Shown here: piece by piece, positions 1 through 9,757 of the stretch
How positions within the stretch are numbered: the first letter of the stretch is position 1
Layout: every line of letters starts with the position of its first letter
Assembly: GCF_010093595.1 (NCBI RefSeq)
Contig: NW_022985438.1
Location: 2,662,786-2,726,785, forward strand
Length of the DNA stretch: 64,000 bases
Origin: Mytilinidion resinicola
Taxonomy: Eukaryota; Ascomycota; Dothideomycetes; Mytilinidiales; Mytilinidiaceae
Reading direction: 5' to 3'
Position numbers and translations under genes: made by a program
Notes under the pieces: generated by a model
The model's input: the letters and a program-made list of their open reading frames with translations, nothing else
What the model was told of the DNA's origin: nothing
Databases searched by the model: none

Positions 1-1
1 C

Positions 2-3000
2 TCACACAATGTTGCATTTGATGAAGCGGAGCGTGAGACATCTCCAGATCCCATTGAGCCTACCGGCCACTGGAACGATGAGAGTCTTGACGACGACCCA
101 ACGTCCCCCACAAGCTACAACGACGACGATGCCCACGAGCTCAGTCCGGAGACCCAGCTCAGGGTGCAGCACACCTCCGCCGCATTTGCCTTTCCAGAGA
201 CGCCGGCTATGGCAGGGCGGAAGCGTAATAATCGCGGCGAGACTCTCAGCTCAGTGAACAGGACGCCTGGGACTACTATGACAGCTGCTTTCTTCGCCAA
301 TGGCCTTGCAAATGGGGGAGGCATGTCCTTAACGCAAGTCTTCAACGCCACTCAGGTGGCTACGTCCCCGTTGCCAGATGCTGCCCGCTCCGATCCTGTC
401 TTCCAGCGCCCGTCGCCCAATTTTAACGCCGGGAGGTCAAGCCCGCCAGTCGCTATATCCTCCCCCACAAAGCTATATAGGAGTGACCCTTCGAGATCTA
501 CGACGGAACCGCGGGACACATACTTGTCAATGAAGGAGTCACAGGAGTTGAGAGAGCGCCAGCGACTGGCAGAGCTAGAGCTACAACAAATGAAGGCCAA
601 GGAGCAGGAAGAGGAGGACTGGATGGATAGCCCAGTAGGACGCAGTCAAGTACGGCAGTCATACGTGGCTCGTTCAATCTCGAGGAAGGAAGCCTGGACT
701 GGTGCGAAGGGAAAGCCATTGGTCATTTCCAGCGATGCTGCGTATATGACTCCAATTCAGTCATATAAAAGGGGTGGAAAAGTTGTTAAAGTTACGGAGC
801 AAATTTCAGAGGAGGACGAATCCGATACCGGCTCGAACGACGAGCTCTCCAAGTCTCAACCACCCCCACATACATCCGGCAAGCTGGCTGACAGAAGGGA
901 AGCGGTTGTGTTGCAGGTTCCTATGACATCTTCACGCCCTGACAAGGCATCTTCTGGCAATCGTACTAGGAGTAGTCCTCCCGATAGCCCGATCCCGCTA
1001 GGTCGAAGCAAGCTGAGCCAGGCAGTATCCGCATCGCAGTCTCAACGCAATTCGAACTCTCAACAAAGGGTTCCAGGCGGTACGCAGACGGTGGCAATTG
1101 CGGATTCGCAGCCAGATATCGCACAGCCAGAGAGCTACCTGCGGCCACCTCTTCTGGCCGACCCTTCATCTCTTGGGTCGAATCTCAGGATTTCTCAATC
1201 CCAATTCACCAATAAGTCGAGGCGTGCGACTCAATTGACCGGACTAGACATGTCTTCGATTCCTAGACTGCCTCGCGATTCCTCCCCGCTCGTGCACGAA
1301 GACGACGAACAGGTGCCCAGCAGCCCTCCGATTGTATATGAAGAAGGAGAACATGACGGAGGAGAACACCCGAGCATTGAAGACGATGAGCATGACAATC
1401 TGGTCACAAGTGATGATGACCTACAACTTGTCGGTGATAGGGAGGCCGAGATGGAAGACGAGATTGATGACACTGAAGAACGTGGCGATCCAGCTTTTCA
1501 CCAGGTCCCTTCAGTAAAAGGCGCCGCGAGTCAAGACGAAATCGCTGTAGAACCATCACGCGAACGACTTCAGTCTACAATACCTGATTCGGACGCAGCA
1601 GGAGCTTCCGACTCTGTGTTTGAGCGTACCGAACCTGTCATTGAGGAAGAGCCGCTGAATCCGCCAGACCACGTCACAATCAAAGACGTGCACACTGAAC
1701 ACGAAATCGACAGCACTGGGGCATACCAAACAGCGCACTCACGGAATACAGCCTCACCCCAAAAGAAGATTTCGACACAAGATTCCAAGATTAGCAGCCC
1801 TAGTCCCCAAAAGACAAGATTTCGTACCCTAACGGAAATTGCGGCTCTTCCAGAGTCGCAGAAGTCGTCGATCGATATAGACTTTGACCTTGGTCTCGAT
1901 GGTCTCGACGAATTTGCAAGTTTACTCAAACCGGTTGAGCCTGTGCAATCGCGGACGAAGAAGAGAAGGATCACATATGGCAATAAACGTCTAAGGTCTC
2001 CAGCTAAGAAGAGTGCGAAGTTTCTAGACGAAGCAACTCCTCCTGACGCGAACGAGCGAGAGAATGAGGAAGGGAGTGCTCCTCTAGATGCACCGCAAAT
2101 GGAGACATCACCGACGAAGAAGCTCGCCAGATTCTCTGCGGAGCAAAATCCTGAGATGACATATCCAGAAGATGAGGCTCATGAATCTCCAGGCGAACCG
2201 CAACCGAAAGGAACTCCCAAATCAACGCCACAGCAAGTACAGGACGGCGCAGTCGAGACACCACCCTCAATCCGAAGGCGAGAAACCGCTGGTGCCCTAG
2301 CCGCGGCTGCCGCTAGGGAGGCTGTTCGTTTTGGGAAGCCAGCCATTCCTAAGAAAGGCAAGCTCACAAGGCCATCCAAAAAGATCGGTACACCCACCTC
2401 CGGTGTTCAACGTCTGGCATCGAATATGTCCAAGGCGAATGTTGCTTCTAGACGTTCCGAGATTCCTGAGACTCCTGGTGTGAGCTCCGTGGAAAAACGA
2501 GCTGTCAAGCCGCTCTCTGAGAGTCAGGTCTGGGAGGTACAAGATTCGATCGAACAGATGGATGTCGGCGTTCTACACGAGGACTCCGATGATACAGAAG
2601 GCCCTACACTTGCTGAACCAGAAGCTGAAGACATGGAGGAAGCTAACAACATCTTGCTCGCCCCGAATCGCGTGTTTGCTCTTTTCCGCGGCAATGATAC
2701 CAAATACTATCCAGCCACCTGCCTTGGTCCTGCTGATGGAACTCACTGGAGAGTACGATTTGACGATGGATCTGTCGACACGATGTTGGCGACGGAAAAC
2801 TTCAGGAACCTTGACCTGCGAATCGGCGATCAATTGAAGGTTGATCTACCTGACATGCGGAAGCATATCTATGTTGTGGTTGGCTTCAAGGACAAGACTC
2901 ACGCCAATGAAGAGGATTGGCCCTTGACGGACAGGTTTGGACACCGAACAGTTGCTCTGAAAACCAAGCCGCGAGAAGGTGAGCCCAAGGTCAAGCCAAA

Positions 3001-4069
3001 AATGTCGAAGACGGTCGATGTTCCCGTCACGAGCATCTACATCACTCAGACCATGTGGAAGAACTTTAAGGACCGCCATTATAAACATGCGTCCGGTCTT
3101 TCCGCCACCTTTGACCGTCGCTTTCAAACGCCTTCCAACACATCGATTCCTGGGACGCCCTTATCCAGGTCTCGCCGGGACCCCGTGAATGCTCTCACTA
3201 CGTCTATCCACCGAGCGTCTCCCGTGGCCTCCCACTGTGCGACCGGCGTCTTCACAAATATGGCCTTCGCTCTCTCCTTCTCTCACGACGACAGCGAACG
3301 CGATGCCATCTCAGCACTCATCATTAATAACGGCGGCCGCGTTTTCGAAGACGGTTTCGAGACTCTCTTTCAACCTTCAGACGGTGCACTTGCGTTGACC
3401 ACGGAAGCCACTTCACTAGGCTTCGTCGCCCTCGTTTCCGAGACCCACTCCAGACGCACCAAATACTTCCAAGCGCTCGCACTAAACCTCCCTTGTCTCG
3501 CCGCCCGTTGGGTCCGCGATTGCGTTGCAACGTCCTCCGTTGTAGCATTCGGTCGCTACTTGCTACCAGCCGGCGTGTCTGCTTTCCTAGGCGGCGCAGT
3601 GCGTTCAAGGACCATGACCCTTTTCGATCCTGCGGGACCGGAGGGACGGTTCGACGAAGTGATCAAGAGGAGAGAGCGACCGTTCCGGGGCGCAATGGTG
3701 GTGTTTGTCTCTGGCCGTGCGAAGAAAGGAGAAAAGAGGGGCAAGACATACGCATTCCTCTGCAGGGCATTGGGAGCCGAGAAAACCGTCGTGGTGAGAG
3801 ACATCGACGCTGCGAGAGCTTTTTTGGCACGTGAGACCGAGGAGGATGCGGATGAGGGTATCTACGACTGGGTCATTGTGGATGGAGAGAAGCGGAGCAA
3901 GCTGGAGAGTCTCCTGTTCTCCCGAGCCGAGAAGAGGAAGAGAGACCGAGACGCGTCGGAGGACCAGAGCATGGTGGGCACTGGCCTCGTCGCTGGCAGG
4001 GGCGTCAAGGTTGCTGGCGATGAGTTTGTGGTGCAGAGTCTCATATTGGGGGCGTTATGTGAGGGATGA
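2..4069 (+). CDS. Rad9/Crb2-type DNA damage checkpoint mediator (Tudor + tandem BRCT), 5' truncated by window edge
   Basis: The reading frame is open from the window edge to the TGA at 4067-4069, so the true start lies to the left; 1,355 residues are visible with no intron. The long N-terminal half is low-complexity and acidic with many SQ/TQ sites, as expected for an ATM/ATR (Tel1/Mec1) substrate scaffold. It holds the short motif SLTQVFNATQ near the start. A Tudor fold follows at about 2660-2870 (RVFALFRGNDTKYYPA, then WRVRFDDGSVDTM). Two BRCT repeats fill about 3250-4050: the first around MAFALSFSHDD and NNGGRVFEDGF with the WVRDC core, the second around GAMVVFVSGRA and YDWVIVDGE. In the family (budding yeast Rad9, fission yeast Crb2, human 53BP1) Tudor and BRCT bind methylated H4 and gamma-H2A at breaks and recruit the effector kinase. 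The 3' end faces the chromodomain gene across a repeat-bearing spacer. Confidence 0.93.
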   Translation, partial: SHNVAFDEAERETSPDPIEPTGHWNDESLDDDPTSPTSYNDDDAHELSPETQLRVQHTSAAFAFPETPAMAGRKRNNRGETLSSVNRTPGTTMTAAFFANGLANGGGMSLTQVFNATQVATSPLPDAARSDPVFQRPSPNFNAGRSSPPVAISSPTKLYRSDPSRSTTEPRDTYLSMKESQELRERQRLAELELQQMKAKEQEEEDWMDSPVGRSQVRQSYVARSISRKEAWTGAKGKPLVISSDAAYMTPIQSYKRGGKVVKVTEQISEEDESDTGSNDELSKSQPPPHTSGKLADRREAVVLQVPMTSSRPDKASSGNRTRSSPPDSPIPLGRSKLSQAVSASQSQRNSNSQQRVPGGTQTVAIADSQPDIAQPESYLRPPLLADPSSLGSNLRISQSQFTNKSRRATQLTGLDMSSIPRLPRDSSPLVHEDDEQVPSSPPIVYEEGEHDGGEHPSIEDDEHDNLVTSDDDLQLVGDREAEMEDEIDDTEERGDPAFHQVPSVKGAASQDEIAVEPSRERLQSTIPDSDAAGASDSVFERTEPVIEEEPLNPPDHVTIKDVHTEHEIDSTGAYQTAHSRNTASPQKKISTQDSKISSPSPQKTRFRTLTEIAALPESQKSSIDIDFDLGLDGLDEFASLLKPVEPVQSRTKKRRITYGNKRLRSPAKKSAKFLDEATPPDANERENEEGSAPLDAPQMETSPTKKLARFSAEQNPEMTYPEDEAHESPGEPQPKGTPKSTPQQVQDGAVETPPSIRRRETAGALAAAAAREAVRFGKPAIPKKGKLTRPSKKIGTPTSGVQRLASNMSKANVASRRSEIPETPGVSSVEKRAVKPLSESQVWEVQDSIEQMDVGVLHEDSDDTEGPTLAEPEAEDMEEANNILLAPNRVFALFRGNDTKYYPATCLGPADGTHWRVRFDDGSVDTMLATENFRNLDLRIGDQLKVDLPDMRKHIYVVVGFKDKTHANEEDWPLTDRFGHRTVALKTKPREGEPKVKPKMSKTVDVPVTSIYITQTMWKNFKDRHYKHASGLSATFDRRFQTPSNTSIPGTPLSRSRRDPVNALTTSIHRASPVASHCATGVFTNMAFALSFSHDDSERDAISALIINNGGRVFEDGFETLFQPSDGALALTTEATSLGFVALVSETHSRRTKYFQALALNLPCLAARWVRDCVATSSVVAFGRYLLPAGVSAFLGGAVRSRTMTLFDPAGPEGRFDEVIKRRERPFRGAMVVFVSGRAKKGEKRGKTYAFLCRALGAEKTVVVRDIDAARAFLARETEEDADEGIYDWVIVDGEKRSKLESLLFSRAEKRKRDRDASEDQSMVGTGLVAGRGVKVAGDEFVVQSLILGALCEG

Positions 4070-4986
4070 GCTGCTCTAGCTCTGAATGTGCGATGCCTCG
4101 GCGCAGGTATTGTACGAGAAAGCATGATAGGCATGACATATGTATGCGCTACGATGGCTGCCCTTGACTGTGGCGGCGAATTACGGAGTAAGTGTAGGAT
4201 AGATCCAATTCGGCCCGTAGAGCCCTTGACATTGTGGTTTTCAAAATATCATACCTCTAGGAGGCCACGCAAGCGATATCAGCGTTGTCAGAACGGCTGG
4301 ACGCTGAGTTTAATGTCTACAGCGCTGTAAATTCCCTCCCTTAAGCTCACCCTAAGTCCGCAGGTCTAATTCATCACGTGCAGCTCTTAACATTGCAGTT
4401 TTCAAAGCTTTATACCTCTAGAAGGCTCTACATGCCATATCAGCGCTATCAAATCGAACTAGACAATGACTTTAATGTATGATGCGCTGTAGATTCTATC
4501 CCTTAAGCTCACCCTAAGTCCGCAGATCTAATTTCATCACGTATAGCTTCTTGACATTGCAGTTTTCAGGATATCATACCTCTAGAAGGCCATGCACACT
4601 ATATCAGCGCTATCAAAGCAACTATACAACAACTTCGATGTATGAAGCTGTGTAGAATCTATCCATCCAGCTCATCCTCGGTCCGTTAGCCTACTTCATC
4701 ACGTGCAGCTTTTGACATTGTCCTTTTGAGGTAGTTGATACATCCAGCAGGCCATTCAAGCCACATCACCATCATCAAAACAAACACCAAGAAAGTTGCA
4801 AACATGATTTGATTGACTTTTTGAGCGGCTGATTCACGCTATCCTATAAAAGAGCAGCCAATTGAGGCCGCCTTCTTCGGTCTCCAGGACCGGACAGTTC
4901 AAATATCAGCCAGCTACCGCTTTCCCCAATGCCGCTGGCCCAAAAACACCTCGAAACCACCATGACCAGCCAACCCCGCCGCCAAA
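4070..4986. other. Convergent intergenic spacer
   Basis: This stretch lies between the stop codons of the Rad9/Crb2 gene and the chromodomain gene. Apart from the tandem repeat at 4215-4800, I see only presumed 3' UTR and polyadenylation sequence. Confidence 0.6.
4215..4800. repeat. Degenerate tandem repeat, four copies of ~161-164 bp
   Basis: Four head-to-tail copies can be aligned on the shared hexamer ACATTG at 4229, 4390, 4554 and 4715 (periods 161, 164, 161). Each unit carries, in order, a (T)TGACATTG block, a pyrimidine-rich TTTTCA stretch, ATACCTCTAGAAGGC-like sequence, ATATCAGCGCTATCA-like sequence, and, before the next copy, CTTAAGCTCACCCTAAGTC and TTCATCACGTG. The fourth copy is the most diverged. 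The array fills most of the spacer between two convergent genes. I see no ORF, target-site duplication or transposase that would explain it. Confidence 0.85.
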
Positions 4987-7900
4987 CTAGGAGTTCTTGA
5001 GCTGCTTGATCCTGCCGCCCGGGAGGGGGCTTGCGGCCCTGCTTCCGCCATTTGCGCCAACACGAGGGCTCTTGGGAACACTTGTCTGCCTAGTACCCAT
5101 GCCCACGCCACGCGAGCTCTCCACAAGCGTCTTCTGTTTGTCTGCAAGCGCCTTGTACTGGCCAGTCAAGGTACCATTCTTCTTCTTCAGCGACTCGTTC
5201 TCCCTCTTCAGGGCCTCTGTGGCCTTGTTCTGGGAAGCGGCCTGCATCTGGAGGCGAACCTCGGCAGACTTGCGCTCCAGGATGGACTTCTCGCCCTCCA
5301 ATCGGTCGATCTGTTTGGACTGCTCCATGGCGGTCGAGGCGCCGCTCTGGTACTGGTTCTTCAAATACTCGAATTCTTGGGCCTTGCTGTCGTAGTTCTT
5401 CTGGAGTCTGACGTTTGCAGCCTTGGTGGTCTCAAGTTCGGCGCGCACGGTTGTATATTCGGAAAGAAGGGAATCATGGGACGCGAGGTTGCTGCGACGC
5501 TCCGATTCGTAGTTGGCAGTCATGGTGGCGAGCTCTTCGTCCTTCTTCTCCAGACGTTGGATGAGCTTCATCTTCTCCGCAGTGAGTGCATTGATGGTCG
5601 AGGTGGCCTGTGTGAGTTGTTCTCTAAGGTCTCTGATGTCGGATCTGTCCTTCTCACAGCGGTTGGTGAGATCTTGAAGAGACTGCATGACCTCACTCTT
5701 CCGCTGCTCGCTGGTCTTCAAGCGGGTATCTCTGAGCATGAGTTCGGACTTGAGAGTGTTGAGTTCGTCCTGTGCAGCTTCGAAAGCAGTCTGGAGGTTG
5801 AAGTGAGTCATGGTGCCGGATTGAGTGGAGCCGCCGATGGAGTCGCTGATGCGTGTGGTGTCACCGGCGTTGGAAGAGTCGTGAGGTTGCGGGGTGAGGC
5901 GGATCTTCTTCGACGCTTCGGAAGCTTCGACGTCCAAGGAACGCTTGAGACTGGCGGAGGCTTGACGTGGGCTTGTGGACATTGACGATGATGAAGAAGG
6001 CGAGGAGTCATCGAGGTGGATGTAGTCCTTGATCGGAGGGAGTGATGGGAGTGCCCAACCCACGAAGGTGATTCCGTTGCCCGGAGCAGACTTCACCGCA
6101 AATCGGGCCAATTCCTTGGCAGCAGCCTCGTTCCAAGGGTCCTTCACTTTGGGGAATGCTTCCGGCAACTTTCCGATCTTGTCTTGCAGTTGAACAGTGC
6201 AGTCGACTAGAATCTTGGTTTTCTCTGAAGCTGAGACTGAACTGCTAATGCAATATCGGACGTGTTCGGAGCTGTTCACGATGACTGGGTGAATGATGGG
6301 GGTGATGTGATTAGGATCCGTCAGGTGATTGCCGCACAACTTCTTCACCTGGTCCTTGTTGTAGGTGTGATCAAGACAGATGATCATGTCCGTGTAACGA
6401 ATGACAGGATTGTCCATCTCGGTCGACAGAATCGTGACCAACAGCTTCCCTTCGGACTTCTCTGGAGATGACTTTCGTAGCTCGCTAGGATAATCGTAGT
6501 GAGCTTTCTTTCCCTTCAAGAAGCGTTCGAGCAGGCTGAGGGCTCGATCGTACGCGACAAGAACGATGTGCAGATCCTTGTCCTTGAGTGCTTTGAGCAC
6601 GAAATCGAGGAACTTGAACTTTGCGCTGATGTTGCTGGCATACTTCGGGAAATCCTCGACGTTCAAGTTCTCTGGAGTCCAAACATCGGCAGGAGAAGCA
6701 AGTTCAATAATCAGCTCGGCGGCATGAAGATCAGTGAGGAACGTGTTGATGCTCTGTGGCGTTGCCGAGTCCGCGGTCTCAGAGAACTTCCGAACGACAT
6801 CTTGATAGTGGGATTTCTGCAAGCCTGGAAGACCCAGCGGTACAATGTATTCGCCCTTGTCCAGTTGCGGCTCGGTGAGCGAGCGAGCGTTGACGTTGCT
6901 GTCGGAAGTGGCTGGTACGAATACAGCTGGGGTAGCTGCCATTGGCCGAGCAGGAGGAGACATCTCCATGGCCGAGTTCGTCAATGCAGTCGTCCTCAGC
7001 GAAGTCTGAGATGTTTGAACAGGAGCACGATCCGGAATGGTTGAAGGGGATCGGGTGCCCGGAACACCTGAAAAAGTGGGCGAGTTCGGCTGTCGGATGG
7101 AATTCTGTTCGGCTTGAGCTCGTTTCGCAGCGGCGGCTTTCTCCATCCTATTCTTTGCAATGTTCTTCGAGATTCTAGCTGCAATGTCCCTGTCCTGATC
7201 AGAGCGCCTACGAAGCACTGTGTCAGGGTTGACTCGCCTTAGCGGTGGAGATATGATAAGTGGTGTAGCTTGATGTCCACGACGGTTCAGCAGCGGGTTT
7301 TGAATATATGACAAGGAATTTGAGTGCGGGGAAGGCTGCGATGACTTCGCGAGGGAATTGGGCGATACGTCGTTGTCGCTGGGATTGCTCTGAAGAGGGG
7401 TACTCTGAACAACTTCGGTGGTAGGCAAGATAGTATCAGTAGAATCGTCTTGAGCAGTCGAAGTAGAAGAGGACGCAGGTACAATTTGAGCGGGCTGGAA
7501 ACTGCTGTCGCTTGCTTGAGCCGGTGAGTCGGTTCGGCGAGAGGGTGTTCCAACCGAGGCGACGGTTTCTGCTTGTGAGATTCCAGCGAAGTCGCGTCGT
7601 GTAATTCCGTCGTTCTCTTGAGCACCCACAGCGTTCTCCAAGGCGTCTCCGGTGGTTGACTGTACAGGCTGGCTCAAGATTGGCTGTTCAGGCTCTGAAG
7701 CAGTTTGTGTGGAGACAATGTAGGAATCCGACAGGCCCTCGGAGTCAGGGATAACACGATCTTTCTCTACTCTCGTAGGCGTTGAGAGGGCTGCGGATTG
7801 CGGGGTGGTGGGATCGCCAACGCTGCTGTTCTCGATGCTGCTACCCGCGATCTGGCTGGTCCCTGTGGGAGACGAGCTGTTGTTCAAGACAGTTTGCTGT

Positions 7901-8517
7901 GTGGAGAACCGATCGTACTCGGCAGGATCGAAGCCGGGTGATCGGGTGATCTCGATAGCCTGTACGGTCCGACGCTCTTCCTGTTGCTCTGCTACAGATT
8001 GTGTGGCCTCGTCCTCGAGAGCAGTGTCTTCGGCGGGTTCAGCACTTGCGGAGTGGGTGTGTGCAGAGTCTTCGATGACCTGAGACGTCGAAAAGGGCGC
8101 AGGAGTTGGAGAGCTGTCGGGAACGCGTCGAGCGCGCGCCTTCGCCTTGCCCTTTGCGGGACCTTTCCTCGAAGCTTGCTTCGCAGCCTTTACTTGCTTC
8201 CACTCTGCGACGAGCTCTTCATTGGCGTTTGATTTTGGCTCCCAAGTGGGTTCGTACTCTTCCCCAGTGATCGGGTGGGGGGCCCAAGCAATCAGGTACT
8301 TCCTCTTGTTCTCTTTGAGGATGGCACGCGCGGGGCAGAGGCCTTCCTGAGAATCGGCAGAGGCGCTGGATTGCGAGTCGGCGGCAGCTGCTGGGATCTC
8401 GGTCGGAGCAGCCTTATCGACGTCGGAACGGGGTTTTTTGGAGGTAGTCTTGGTATTGGAAGTTGAAGATGCACGCTTCCGCTTGTTGGTATTTGAGGAT
8501 GGGTTGGTAGGCGACAT
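4987..8517 (-). CDS. Chromodomain plus HDA2/3-domain chromatin protein (HDA1 deacetylase complex subunit-like)
   Basis: A single exon of 1,176 residues if translation begins at the ATG at 8517 (protein starts MSPTNPSS). That ATG has A at -3 and opens directly into a Lys/Arg-rich nuclear-localisation-like stretch (NKRKRAS). The frame stays open to an upstream ATG at 8661, but the extra 48 residues look like translated leader. Domains: a chromodomain at about residues 60-115 (ARAILKENKRKYLIAW, YEPTWEP); a long disordered Ser/Thr/Pro region; an HDA2/3 helicase-like domain at about 560-860 (YIVPLGLPGLQ, KFLDFVLKALKDK, MIICLDHTYN); then about 200 residues of coiled coil ending in a basic tail. In yeast, Hda2 and Hda3 form the DNA-binding arm of the HDA1 histone deacetylase. 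A chromodomain suggests recruitment to methylated H3 lysine, as proposed for related filamentous-fungal heterochromatin complexes. That targeting is inference. Confidence 0.85.
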   Translation of the reverse strand: MSPTNPSSNTNKRKRASSTSNTKTTSKKPRSDVDKAAPTEIPAAAADSQSSASADSQEGLCPARAILKENKRKYLIAWAPHPITGEEYEPTWEPKSNANEELVAEWKQVKAAKQASRKGPAKGKAKARARRVPDSSPTPAPFSTSQVIEDSAHTHSASAEPAEDTALEDEATQSVAEQQEERRTVQAIEITRSPGFDPAEYDRFSTQQTVLNNSSSPTGTSQIAGSSIENSSVGDPTTPQSAALSTPTRVEKDRVIPDSEGLSDSYIVSTQTASEPEQPILSQPVQSTTGDALENAVGAQENDGITRRDFAGISQAETVASVGTPSRRTDSPAQASDSSFQPAQIVPASSSTSTAQDDSTDTILPTTEVVQSTPLQSNPSDNDVSPNSLAKSSQPSPHSNSLSYIQNPLLNRRGHQATPLIISPPLRRVNPDTVLRRRSDQDRDIAARISKNIAKNRMEKAAAAKRAQAEQNSIRQPNSPTFSGVPGTRSPSTIPDRAPVQTSQTSLRTTALTNSAMEMSPPARPMAATPAVFVPATSDSNVNARSLTEPQLDKGEYIVPLGLPGLQKSHYQDVVRKFSETADSATPQSINTFLTDLHAAELIIELASPADVWTPENLNVEDFPKYASNISAKFKFLDFVLKALKDKDLHIVLVAYDRALSLLERFLKGKKAHYDYPSELRKSSPEKSEGKLLVTILSTEMDNPVIRYTDMIICLDHTYNKDQVKKLCGNHLTDPNHITPIIHPVIVNSSEHVRYCISSSVSASEKTKILVDCTVQLQDKIGKLPEAFPKVKDPWNEAAAKELARFAVKSAPGNGITFVGWALPSLPPIKDYIHLDDSSPSSSSSMSTSPRQASASLKRSLDVEASEASKKIRLTPQPHDSSNAGDTTRISDSIGGSTQSGTMTHFNLQTAFEAAQDELNTLKSELMLRDTRLKTSEQRKSEVMQSLQDLTNRCEKDRSDIRDLREQLTQATSTINALTAEKMKLIQRLEKKDEELATMTANYESERRSNLASHDSLLSEYTTVRAELETTKAANVRLQKNYDSKAQEFEYLKNQYQSGASTAMEQSKQIDRLEGEKSILERKSAEVRLQMQAASQNKATEALKRENESLKKKNGTLTGQYKALADKQKTLVESSRGVGMGTRQTSVPKSPRVGANGGSRAASPLPGGRIKQLKNS

Positions 8518-9757
8518 TATGCGCGATTGGCGCGGGAGCGGCCTAAGCTGGTAGAGACACCCATGGTCAGAAAGAGTTTGATCGGGTTGGGGGAGAATGG
8601 AGGGAAAGCATGATAGGAATCTGGGACAGAGAGCATATCCAGCGGCAGCGAGGTGATACACGCAGGCATGATACTGCAGCTAGCAGCCGCGCACGTGCCA
8701 CCGCTGGAGGCGTCGGGGGATACGGGATAGCCGTCTGCATTGCATCAAGCTCCTCGCATCCAACCCTGCCAGAACAGAAATAGGTATGGGCACTAACCTT
8801 GATGATGGGAAAGGACGGTGGAACTGCTCGAGAGCGCGCAAATTGCGTCCGGGACGGCGATGTCGATAGCGATGTCGATGTCGCAGTCGGGTCAAACGAT
8901 CCAGTCGTTCAGCAGTCGAGCGTGTTTGCGAGAGAATGATGAGTAGGAAGAGCGCAGAAGAAGATGAAGTATAAAAGGGACTGAGAAGGCTCGATAGATG
9001 TGACAGGAGAACAATAGGCCGCGACAATAGCAGGCCGTCGACAATAGCAAGCTCGTTTTATTGAGGAGGCTGGTGAACATGGCCCGTGTGACTTTCCACG
9101 GCGCGCAGCAAGTCCTTCCCAGGAAAGATACCTATCATTGCCTGTATTCAATGGCTACATGCTTGTAGTGAGTATGGGCAGCTGGGCGACGAGTGCGACC
9201 CGTCACAGTATGATGAAAACTGACCAGTTCTTCACTGGCTGACACATCCTTCGTAACATGTCAGACCAGAACTTGACTCCACGATATCTATTCTTGTGCA
9301 TAATTTCTAGACTACCCCGAGATCATGATGTGTCCTGATGAACATCCTATAGTTGGTAGCAAATAGAAGGTCATCTCGAGACTATCATGTTGGTGGTTCA
9401 GATCTGAGTATATTTCAAAACGCACGATGAAAGTGTAAGTTGATCATTTCTGCCGGTGCGTAATCACCTAGAAGACCCTAGAATCTCCTTTATAGAATAC
9501 TCTTCAGTAGAGACATGTACCTCCAGCGCTCTGAATTCATCTAGAATCACCTCCTAAACGTTGGCAAGCAAGTGTAAGAAAGCAAACGCTCTCGCATTGA
9601 ATCGATTGAATCAAGACCTGTGATTATCACATAGATTACATGTATTGTCCTCTTGCTTCAATTGCTTTTTAACGAAGCTGTAGATCTCCTTGGTTCTTGG
9701 GGTCATTTGAGCTTCTCCATCTCCGACCTCTGCCAAACCCTCTCCATCTCTCACGCT
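8518..9757. other. Intergenic region upstream of the chromodomain gene
   Basis: 1.24 kb between the 5' end of the chromodomain gene and the 3' end of the GFA-domain gene. It holds presumed leader and promoter of the former, a short GATGTCGA-type direct repeat near 8855-8885, and a TATAAAAG at about 8970 in plus orientation with no plus-strand gene behind it. Small ORFs here show no recognisable protein. Confidence 0.5.

Noticed and set aside
8518..8661. N-terminal extension of the chromodomain protein from the upstream ATG
   Set aside because: The 48 extra residues are unlike the rest, while the ATG at 8517 has a better context and opens a nuclear-localisation-like segment.
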